The notes below the pieces were generated by a model. That model was not told the DNA's origin. It was given only the letters and a program-made list of their open reading frames with translations, and made no database searches. From the NCBI GenBank assembly GCA_052388025.1, contig JBQTIP010000201.1, forward strand, positions 1 through 29,251: 29,251 nt of DNA. The letters run 5' to 3'. Numbering within the stretch: the first letter of the stretch is position 1; the number at the start of each line of letters is the position of its first letter. The DNA comes from JBQTIP01 sp052388025. GTDB taxonomy: Bacteria; Actinomycetota; UBA4738; HRBIN12. Of the stretch, positions 21,744-28,567 are shown one piece after another. A program made the translations under genes and the position numbers.

Positions 21744-23400
21744 GGCGCCAGCCAAGCACGACTTCGTGATCATTGGCGGTGGTTCGGCCGGCAGCGCGTT
21801 GGCGAACCGACTGAGCGAAGATCCCTCGAACCGGGTGCTGGTGCTCGAGGCCGGGCGGCCGGACTACATCTGGGACGTCTTCATCCACATGCCGGCGGCA
21901 CTCGCGTTCCCGATCGGGAGCCGGTTCTACGACTGGAAGTACCACTCCGAGCCCGAGCCCTTCATGCACGGGAGGCGGATCTACCACGCGCGCGGGAAGG
22001 TGCTGGGCGGCTCGAGCAGCATCAACGGGATGATCTTCCAACGCGGCAACCCGATGGACTACGAGCGCTGGGCCACCGACCCGGGCATGGAAACGTGGGA
22101 CTTCGCCCACTGCCTCCCCTACTTCAAGCGGCTGGAGAACTGCCTTGCCGCGGGCGGAGAGGACGAGTTCCGCGGCCACGCTGGGCCGCTCGTGCTGGAG
22201 CGTGGTCCCGCAACCAACCCGCTATTCGGAGCGTTCTTCGAGGCGGTGCAGCAGGCCGGGTACCCGCTCACGGACGACGTCAACGGCTACCGGCAGGAGG
22301 GCTTCGCGCCCTTCGATCGGAACATCAGGAACGGCAGGCGCCTCTCCGCCTCCCGCGCCTACCTGCATCCCGTCATGAGGCGCCCGAACCTCGATGTGCA
22401 GTGCCGGGCGTTTGTGACGAAGATCCTGTTCCAGGGGAACCGGGCGGTCGGGGTGGAGTACACCCGCGGGAAGGGATCGGCCCGGCAGGTGCGCGCCGGG
22501 GAGGTCGTCCTGTGCGGCGGCGCGATCAACTCCCCCCAGCTCCTCGAGCTCTCCGGCGTGGGGAACGCCGACGAGCTGAAGGCGTTGGGCATCGACGTCG
22601 TGCACCACCTGCCGGGTGTCGGCGAGCATCTCCAAGATCATCTGGAGGTCTACATCCAGCACGCCTGCAAGCAGCCGGTCTCGGTGGCTCCCGGCATGAA
22701 GTGGCGGAACCGGCCCTGGATCGGCTTCCAGTGGCTGTTCCTCCGGAAGGGTCTCGGGGCCACGAACCACTTCGAGGCGGGCGGCTTCGTCCGGAGCAAC
22801 GACGACGCCCTCTACCCCAACTTGATGTTCCATTTCCTGCCGATCGCGATCCGCTACGACGGCTCGTCGCCGGCCGCCGACCACGGCTACCAGGTGCACA
22901 TCGGGCCGATGTACTCCGACGCACGGGGATCGGTGAAGATCGTGAGCCCCGACCCCAGGGCCCACCCGGCCCTCCGGTTCAACTACCTGTCCACGGATCA
23001 GGACCGGCGCGAATGGGTCGAGGCGATCCGCGTCGCCCGCACCATCCTCAGCCGACCCGCGTTCGACCCGTTCAACGCCGGCGAGGTGTCACCCGGCCAC
23101 GGGGTAAGGACCGACGAAGAGATCCTGGACTGGGTCGCCGGGGACGGGGAGACCGCCCTCCACCCGTCGTGCACATGCAAGATGGGCACCGACGAGCTGT
23201 CCGTGGTCGACCCGACCAGCATGAAGGTTCATGGCGTCGAAGGGCTGCGGGTGGTGGACGCCTCGGTGATGCCGTACATCACGAACGGGAACATCTACGC
23301 CCCGGTGATGATGGTGGCCGAGAAGGCCGTCGACCTGATACTGGGCAACACCCCACTCCCGGCGGAGACGGTCGACTTCTACCGCCACCGGCGAGGTTGA
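21742..23400 (+). CDS. betA: Choline dehydrogenase, GMC oxidoreductase family
   Basis: The 552-aa product aligns by eye along its length with E. coli BetA (similar length). Shared features are the FAD motif GGGSAGSALANRLSE, PDYIWDVFIHMPAALAFP, RGKVLGGSSSINGM, DDVNGYRQEGFAPFDR, LPGVGEHLQDHLE and NHFEAGGFVRS. The catalytic His (~474) lies in LHPSCTCKMG, and a conserved Asn (~517) in NGNIYAP. BetA oxidises choline to betaine aldehyde and can go on to glycine betaine, at the membrane, feeding the respiratory chain. ATG 21742 fits the family; the 363-base upstream extension is antisense to the ATPase. It is divergent from the betaine-type importer. No intact betaine aldehyde dehydrogenase is here, only a remnant at 17293. 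Some related GMC enzymes act on other alcohols. Confidence 0.87.
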   Translation: MAPAKHDFVIIGGGSAGSALANRLSEDPSNRVLVLEAGRPDYIWDVFIHMPAALAFPIGSRFYDWKYHSEPEPFMHGRRIYHARGKVLGGSSSINGMIFQRGNPMDYERWATDPGMETWDFAHCLPYFKRLENCLAAGGEDEFRGHAGPLVLERGPATNPLFGAFFEAVQQAGYPLTDDVNGYRQEGFAPFDRNIRNGRRLSASRAYLHPVMRRPNLDVQCRAFVTKILFQGNRAVGVEYTRGKGSARQVRAGEVVLCGGAINSPQLLELSGVGNADELKALGIDVVHHLPGVGEHLQDHLEVYIQHACKQPVSVAPGMKWRNRPWIGFQWLFLRKGLGATNHFEAGGFVRSNDDALYPNLMFHFLPIAIRYDGSSPAADHGYQVHIGPMYSDARGSVKIVSPDPRAHPALRFNYLSTDQDRREWVEAIRVARTILSRPAFDPFNAGEVSPGHGVRTDEEILDWVAGDGETALHPSCTCKMGTDELSVVDPTSMKVHGVEGLRVVDASVMPYITNGNIYAPVMMVAEKAVDLILGNTPLPAETVDFYRHRRG

Positions 23401-23414
23401 TCACCTGCTGATCA
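23398..23414. terminator. Paired TGATCA elements holding both convergent stops
   Basis: TGATCA-N5-TGATCA spans the betA stop (TGA 23398-23400) and, on the other strand, the EamA-transporter stop (TGA, 23414-23412). It can fold as a 6-bp stem with a 5-base loop. No T-run follows. It is a weak candidate for a bidirectional terminator, like the palindrome at 2691-2709. Confidence 0.3.
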
Positions 23415-24254
23415 GCGGCCGAGTCCGAGCATGACAAGGCCGCCGACGACCATCGCGACCCCGAGCCATTGGCTGGCCGCCGGCCGCTCGCGGAACGCGA
23501 CGACGCCACCGATGACCGGTATGAGCGTGAAGGTGGCCGAGACCGCCGCGACGATCGATACCATCCCGAGCTCGGCCCCCCGCGAGTAGAGCGCCACGCC
23601 GAGGAGGTCAACGAGCCCGATCAACGCCGCGGCCGGCAACGCCCGACTGTCCATGCCGCGGAACCGGTTCCGGGCGACGATCGCCAGCACCGCGAGCACC
23701 GTGATGGTCGCAAGCCGCGAGAAGCCCACTGTGACGAGCCAGCCGGCCCCCTGCGCGCCGCGGCCGAGCAGAAACGCCGCGAGCCCGAAGCAGCCCGCGG
23801 TAACCAGCGCGTAGGGAACCCCGCCGGCTTGCCTCTCCGGACGGAGGCGCCGGGGGTCGAGCGTGGCCAGGACCACGCCGCACAGGGTTGCGGCTGCGCC
23901 GGCAAGCGCGAGGCCGGGGAGGGCCTCTTTCAGGATCACGAGCGCGAGCACCACCGCGATCGCGCCGAACGAGGAGACGATGGGCGAGACCAGGGCCACC
24001 GGCCCCAGCTCCAGTGCCCGGAACACGAAGACGTAGCCGAACGCGGCGACGCCGCCGCTCAGGGAAACGATCAGCAGATCCGAGGCCGTCGCGGTGACCG
24101 CCGGCTGGACGAAAAGAAAGATGACCGCCAGGACGAGGGCCGCCGTGATCTGCGCAGCGACGAGCGCGACGAAGCTGCCCATGCGCCTCCCGACGACGGC
24201 CGTGAGCAGATCGGCAACCCCCCAGGAGACCGCGGCGCCGAAGCCGAAGATCAC
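23412..24254 (-). CDS. EamA/DMT-family transporter
   Basis: This 280-aa membrane protein has about ten hydrophobic helices arranged as two EamA repeats. The first covers ~1-135 (FGFGAAVSWGVADLL, LSGGVAAFGYVFVFRALELGPVA, LKEALPGLALAGAAATLCGVVL). The second covers ~145-280 (VTAGCFGLAAFL, LYSRGAELGMVSIVAAVSATFTLIPV, FRERPAASQWLGVAMVVGGLVML). DMT proteins export metabolites or amino acids; the substrate is unknown. The start is GTG 24254, overlapping the CoA-ligase TGA by 4 bp (GTGA), which implies coupled translation. The longer frame to 24431 is antisense-like. Last gene of a three-gene cascade. Confidence 0.87.
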   Translation of the reverse strand: MIFGFGAAVSWGVADLLTAVVGRRMGSFVALVAAQITAALVLAVIFLFVQPAVTATASDLLIVSLSGGVAAFGYVFVFRALELGPVALVSPIVSSFGAIAVVLALVILKEALPGLALAGAAATLCGVVLATLDPRRLRPERQAGGVPYALVTAGCFGLAAFLLGRGAQGAGWLVTVGFSRLATITVLAVLAIVARNRFRGMDSRALPAAALIGLVDLLGVALYSRGAELGMVSIVAAVSATFTLIPVIGGVVAFRERPAASQWLGVAMVVGGLVMLGLGR

Positions 24255-26353
24255 GCGGGCGGCCGCGCTTCCGCGAGGGCGTCGACCGCGACAGCGCACT
24301 TCCCGGTAACGAGGAGCGGGTTCGCCTCGAGCGAGGAGAGCCTTCCCCGCAGATCGTGCGCGGCATGGGCGATGGCGCGGACCGCCGCGGCCACCGCTTT
24401 CAAGTCGTGGCGAGCCGGATCCAGGCCGCAACGCTCCGCCTGGGACCGCACGTAGGCCATCGCCTGCCCTGGCGTGAGGGGCGCGGCTACGAACGTGGCC
24501 TCACCCGCCTCAGCCAGCGCGCCGCCCGGACGGACAGTCACGGCCGCCCCGAAGCGCTCGTCGACGACGGCGCCGACCAGCACCTCGACGCCCTTGACCA
24601 TCCGCTGAACCAGCACTTTCGGCGCCTTGGCTTCCGCTTTCCCCGCGGCGCGGAGCACTCTCTCGGCCGCGGTCTCGGCCTGGGATGCGGTCCTGATCCT
24701 CACCTTCACACCGCCGACCTTGGCCTTGTGCGGGAGCTCGGGCGCCAGCACCTTCACCACCACCGGGAACCCGAGGTCCCGCGCGGCGTCCGCGGCCTGC
24801 CCCGGCGTGTCGACGACACGCTCCTTCGGCCGCCGCACGCCGTAAAGCTCCAGGATCCTTCCGGCTCGCGCCTCGTCGAGCGGACCGGCCAGGCCCCGCA
24901 GCAGCCTGAGCGCCTTCCCTCGCGACGGATGCGCCGCAGCCGGCTTGGCGGCGCGCGCCGTGGCGACCTGCAACTCAACGAGCGCCCGGATCGCTCCGGT
25001 CGCCGCGCGATGGCCCTGGATGAACGGCAGCCTCGCGCTCTCCACGAAGGCCTTCGCCCTCTCGTTGAACTGAAGCGGGCTCATGGCCACCGAAGCGAAC
25101 CGAACGCCGGTCTCCTTCTGCAGCGCGCGCGCCCTCGCGATCACCGGCATCGCCCAAACGACCTCCCCCTCCCCGCGCGGAGGGAAGGCGTCGATCGCGA
25201 CGAAGCCGATCGCCGGGTCGTGCGCCAGCGCGTCGATCGCGCCGATGAACATCGATGTCTCCACGGCGGCCTGACCCGTCACGTCGAGCGGGTTGTTCGG
25301 GTTCGCGAACGACGGGAGGACCTTCCGGAGCTTCCGCACAGTGGGGGCCGCGAACCGCGGAAGCTCCAGCCCGGCGGCACCGGCGGCTTCGGCGAAGAGC
25401 GTGCACGCGCCGCCCGACTGCAGTGCCGCGGCCACTCCGCTCGTCCGGAGCTTCCGGTGGCGCGAGATCAGCACGGCCGCCTCGAACATCTCGACCGGGT
25501 CGTTCACGAGGATCGCCCCCAGGCCCCGGAGCCACGCGTCCCGGATACCGGCGTTCCCCGCGAGCGCGCCCGTGTGAGCCACGATCGAGCGGCGAGCGGC
25601 CTCGCTCCGCCCGGCCGGCGCGCAGACGAGGATCGGCTTCCCGGCGTCGCGGAGCGCCCCCAGGCCGCGGCGGATCCCGTCGACGTCTCGGAGCGTCTCG
25701 ATGTAGGTGGCGACGAGCTTCGTGTGCGGATCGGAGGCGGCCCACTCGTACATGTCGCCGAGTCCGATCACGGCCTCGTTCCCGACCCCCAGGATGATGC
25801 GGAGCCCCTGCCCCCGGTCCGAGGCCAGGTGCGCCATGGTCCAGGCGACGGTCCCGCTCTGGGAGATCACGCTGATGCTGCCGGCCACGAGGTGCGGCGG
25901 CTCGGTCGTGCCGTACGGGGCCACCCGATCGACGTAGTTCACGAACCCCTCCACGTTGGGACCCAGAACCGGCAACCGGTGCCTCCTCGCCACGTCGGCG
26001 AGCTGCTGCTGGAGCGCCCGTCCCTCCGGGCCGGCCTCCGCGAAGCCGCTCGATACGACCATGGCGGCTCGCACGCCGGCTCCCGCCGCCTCCTCAACGG
26101 AACGAACGGCGACGCGGGCGGGGAGGACGATCACCGCCAGGTCGACGCCCTTCGGAAGGGCCGCCGCGGAGGGTAGACACGGCCGGCCCCAGACCGTCTC
26201 GTACTTGGGGTTCACCGGGATGAGCTCGCCCGAGTACCCCACGTGCCGGAGGCTGCCGTAGATCTCGGGCGCCCAGGAATCCGGCGACTCCGACGCCCCC
26301 ACGATCGCGATGGAGCGCGGCGCCAGGAGCGGCCGGAATGCCCGTGGGTTCAC
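24251..26353 (-). CDS. ADP-forming acyl-CoA synthetase, second copy
   Basis: The 700-aa fused alpha-beta NDP-forming CoA ligase has a CoA-binding domain (~10-110; SIAIVGAS) and a succinyl-CoA-ligase-like domain (~150-300; SVISQSGTVAWTMAHL) with the putative phospho-His ~260 in AHTGALAG. An ATP-grasp domain fills the C-terminal third (GFPVVVKVLAPELPHKAKVGGVKVRI in part, KVLVQRMVKGVEVLVGAVVDERFG, SLEANPLLV). It is clearly diverged from the copy at 2706-4814, so it is not a recent duplicate. GTG 26353 overlaps the crotonase TGA by 4 bp (GTGA). With an enoyl-CoA hydratase family protein upstream and a transporter downstream it probably activates, or conserves energy from, an organic acid as its CoA ester. 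Substrate unknown. Confidence 0.87.
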   Translation of the reverse strand: MNPRAFRPLLAPRSIAIVGASESPDSWAPEIYGSLRHVGYSGELIPVNPKYETVWGRPCLPSAAALPKGVDLAVIVLPARVAVRSVEEAAGAGVRAAMVVSSGFAEAGPEGRALQQQLADVARRHRLPVLGPNVEGFVNYVDRVAPYGTTEPPHLVAGSISVISQSGTVAWTMAHLASDRGQGLRIILGVGNEAVIGLGDMYEWAASDPHTKLVATYIETLRDVDGIRRGLGALRDAGKPILVCAPAGRSEAARRSIVAHTGALAGNAGIRDAWLRGLGAILVNDPVEMFEAAVLISRHRKLRTSGVAAALQSGGACTLFAEAAGAAGLELPRFAAPTVRKLRKVLPSFANPNNPLDVTGQAAVETSMFIGAIDALAHDPAIGFVAIDAFPPRGEGEVVWAMPVIARARALQKETGVRFASVAMSPLQFNERAKAFVESARLPFIQGHRAATGAIRALVELQVATARAAKPAAAHPSRGKALRLLRGLAGPLDEARAGRILELYGVRRPKERVVDTPGQAADAARDLGFPVVVKVLAPELPHKAKVGGVKVRIRTASQAETAAERVLRAAGKAEAKAPKVLVQRMVKGVEVLVGAVVDERFGAAVTVRPGGALAEAGEATFVAAPLTPGQAMAYVRSQAERCGLDPARHDLKAVAAAVRAIAHAAHDLRGRLSSLEANPLLVTGKCAVAVDALAEARPPA

Positions 26354-27174
26354 GCCGGGCTCTCGCCGCGGAACCGCGCGTCGCGCCAGGCGATCGCGGC
26401 CTTCAGGCCCTGCTCGTCGCGGATGCGGTTGAACTCCAGCCGCTCGGGCACCTCGGCGCCCTCGATCACGGAGTCGAGGTCGACGTTCGACCACAGCGCC
26501 TCGCGAAATCCGGCGACCTCCCACGAGCGGTTGATCGCCTTCTTCGTGAGTGAGATCGCGACCGGATCGAGGATGGCGATCTCGTTAGCGAGCGCGAGGG
26601 TCCCCGGCTCCAGCTCGTCTCGCGGCACCACCCGGTTGACCAGGCCGATACGGAGGGCCTCCGCGGCCGGAATCCGGTCCTCACCGGTGAACAGCAGCTC
26701 CTTCGCCTTCCGCGCCCCGAGCAGCCACGGCATGACCATGGTCACGACACCGGAGCCGAACCGGATCTCCGGCTCGCCGAACACCGCGTCCTCGGAGCAC
26801 ACGGCCAGGTCGCACATCATCATGAGGTCGCAGCCGCCGGCCAGGCAGTAGCCGTGCACCTGGGCGATGACCGGCTTGGGGTTGTCGAAGATCTCGAGCA
26901 TCCGGGCCATATCGCGCGCGAGCTCCGCGCGCCATCCCGCGACGTCGAGCTTCTCGTGCTCCGCCTCCTCCTTGAGGTCGTAGCCAGCACAGAAGGCGCG
27001 GCCGGCGCCCGCGAGGACGACAACACGAACCGGCTCGTCCTTCGCGGCGTCGGCGAAGGCTTCAGAAAGAGTCTCCACCAGCTCGCCGGAGAGGGCGTTC
27101 AGGACCTGAGGGCGGTTGAGCGTGAGGCGCCGAACCGGCCCGAGGGTCTCTTGCACCAGCACCGGCTCGTCCAT
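26350..27174 (-). CDS. Enoyl-CoA hydratase/isomerase (crotonase) family protein
   Basis: This 274-aa crotonase-fold protein has LTLNRPQVLNALSGEL at the start, the oxyanion-hole segment FCAGYDLKE (~61-69), and VHGYCLAGGCDLMMMCDLA. Of the two catalytic Glu of rat enoyl-CoA hydratase, the second is kept (Glu ~136 in FGEPEI) but the first is Asp (~116 in GGCDLMM). The usual GAGGTQRL stretch is replaced by SGVVTMVMPWL. It may be a hydratase with altered chemistry, an isomerase or a hydrolase. I prefer ATG 27174 to the TTG at 27183, because TATGAT lies just upstream and no Shine-Dalgarno is seen, consistent with a leaderless mRNA. It is the first gene of a cascade with the CoA ligase and EamA transporter. 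Confidence 0.86.
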   Translation of the reverse strand: MDEPVLVQETLGPVRRLTLNRPQVLNALSGELVETLSEAFADAAKDEPVRVVVLAGAGRAFCAGYDLKEEAEHEKLDVAGWRAELARDMARMLEIFDNPKPVIAQVHGYCLAGGCDLMMMCDLAVCSEDAVFGEPEIRFGSGVVTMVMPWLLGARKAKELLFTGEDRIPAAEALRIGLVNRVVPRDELEPGTLALANEIAILDPVAISLTKKAINRSWEVAGFREALWSNVDLDSVIEGAEVPERLEFNRIRDEQGLKAAIAWRDARFRGESPA

Positions 27175-27182
27175 GGCGGGCA

Positions 27183-27188
27183 ATCATA
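27183..27188 (-). promoter_or_regulatory. Candidate -10 box giving a leaderless crotonase mRNA
   Basis: TATGAT on the minus strand ends 8 bases before ATG 27174. Transcription would start within a few bases of the start codon. No -35 box at proper distance (TTGCAC is only 13 bp away) and no Shine-Dalgarno are visible. Such promoters are common for leaderless genes in Actinomycetota. Prediction only. Confidence 0.35.
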
Positions 27189-27263
27189 GAGGGCCGGCTC
27201 GGTGCAAGACCGCTCCGAGGCGGCTCGAGGCAATTGGCAGGGCTGGGTTGCAGGAAAGCCCTC

Positions 27264-27280
27264 CCCGTGGTACTCACGGG
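27264..27280. promoter_or_regulatory. Inverted repeat in the divergent crotonase/PotD intergenic region
   Basis: CCCGTG-gtact-CACGGG is a perfect 6-bp dyad, 30 bases before the PotD-like ATG. A second, looser dyad (AGGGCT-N12-AGCCCT) lies just upstream, around 27239-27262. Either could be an operator or an mRNA leader hairpin. The rest of the 27184-27310 interval shows no convincing -35/-10 pair for the plus strand. Confidence 0.35.
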
Positions 27281-27310
27281 TTGAACGGCCGCTCAATCGA
27301 AGGAGGAGCC

Positions 27311-28567
27311 ATGCTTGGCCGCCGGCCGGTGCCGTCCTACCGCCGGATGACCCGCCGCGACTTCCTCAGGCGCTCGGCCGGAGCGGCCGTCGCCCTCCCG
27401 AGCGCCGCCGCGATTCTCGCCGCGTGCGCGAGGCCCGGCCGGCTTCCCCCGGGCACTCAGCTCGTGCCGCTGGCGCGCCAGGACAGCCCGGTGCTCCTGC
27501 CCACCTACGAGGATCCGATCTCGACGGGCACGCCGATCGAGGAGGGCGCGACCCTGAAGGTCTACAACTGGGACGCGTACATGAAGAAGGGTGTCCTCAT
27601 CGCGTTCGAGGAGAAGTTCGGCGTGAAGGTCGAGTGGACGACCTTCAACAACATGTCCGAGGCCATCGTGAAGATAGCGACGGGACAGGTCGTCCCGGAC
27701 GTCTTCTTCCCCACCGTGGACTACCTGGCGCGCCTCGTCGAGTCGAAGCTGCTGCAGCCGCTCAACCACGACCTGATCCCGAACCTCCCGGCGAACATGT
27801 GGAAGCAGTTCCAGGATCCCTTCTATGACCAGCAGTGGCGGTACACAGTGCCGTACACGATCTACACGACCGGCATCGCCTATCGGCGCGACCACGTGGA
27901 CGACGCCGAGGTGTCCCAGAAGGGCTACGACATGTTGTGGGACTCGAAGTACCGGGGGAAGGTCGGCATCTACGACGACTACCGCGAGGCCATCGGGATG
28001 GCGCTGCTCCGAAGGGGATCGAAGGAGATCAACACCGGCGACGGCGCGCTCATCGTGCGGGCAAAGGACGACATCATCGACCTGATGCGAGCGACCGACG
28101 CGCGCATCACGATCAACGGGGCCTACGCGAAGATCCCGGAGGACGAGTTCTGGGTGCACCAGTCCTGGTCCGGGGACATCGTCGGTGCCCAGTACTACCT
28201 CCCGAAGGGCGTTTCCACCGACGTGCTCGGCTACTGGTATCCGCCCGAGAAGGACGGGGCGATCGGGAACGACCTCATCGTGATCCCGGCAGGCGCCGAG
28301 CACCCCAGGCTCGCCCACGAGTTCCTCAACTTCTTCCTCGACGAGCACTGGGGCTTCGTGAACTTCGCGAAGTGGAACGGGTACCAGCCGCCGATGAAGT
28401 CCATCAAGCCCGACACGCTGATCGCGGACGGCTGGGTGCCACCCACGCTCCCGGCGGCCGTCCTGGACGCCCAGAACTTCGACACCGGCAAGTTCGCGCT
28501 GGAGCTGTCGCCCGAGGACGACCAGCTATGGCTGGACGCCTGGGACGAGATCCTCGCTGGTGCGTAG
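27311..28567 (+). CDS. Spermidine/putrescine-type ABC transporter substrate-binding lipoprotein (PotD-like)
   Basis: This 418-aa protein carries a twin-arginine signal (RRMTRRDFLRR, ~11-21) ending in a lipobox (ILAAC, Cys ~39), so it is a folded-export, membrane-anchored binding protein. The mature part matches PotD/PotF: LKVYNWDAYMKKGVLIAFEE, VKVEWTTFNNMSEAIVKI, VPDVFFPTVDYLARLV, VPYTIYTTGIAYRRD, and aromatic pocket segments such as HQSWSGDIVGAQYYLPKG. It would bind polyamines or a related cationic ligand. ATG 27311 has AGGAGGAG just upstream; the longer frame back to 27116 covers the neighbouring gene. The permease gene starts inside its last codons (8-bp overlap), marking an operon. Confidence 0.9.
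   Translation: MLGRRPVPSYRRMTRRDFLRRSAGAAVALPSAAAILAACARPGRLPPGTQLVPLARQDSPVLLPTYEDPISTGTPIEEGATLKVYNWDAYMKKGVLIAFEEKFGVKVEWTTFNNMSEAIVKIATGQVVPDVFFPTVDYLARLVESKLLQPLNHDLIPNLPANMWKQFQDPFYDQQWRYTVPYTIYTTGIAYRRDHVDDAEVSQKGYDMLWDSKYRGKVGIYDDYREAIGMALLRRGSKEINTGDGALIVRAKDDIIDLMRATDARITINGAYAKIPEDEFWVHQSWSGDIVGAQYYLPKGVSTDVLGYWYPPEKDGAIGNDLIVIPAGAEHPRLAHEFLNFFLDEHWGFVNFAKWNGYQPPMKSIKPDTLIADGWVPPTLPAAVLDAQNFDTGKFALELSPEDDQLWLDAWDEILAGA

Noticed and set aside
21123..23411. Plus-strand open frame of 762 codons across the ATPase and betA
   Set aside because: Shadow frame of betA with Arg/Gly-rich low-complexity translation; the real gene is in another frame.
27234..27252. Sigma-54-like TGGCA...TTGCA upstream of the PotD-like gene
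   Set aside because: The spacing between the GG and GC dinucleotides is 12 instead of 10, and no sigma-54 activator gene is nearby.
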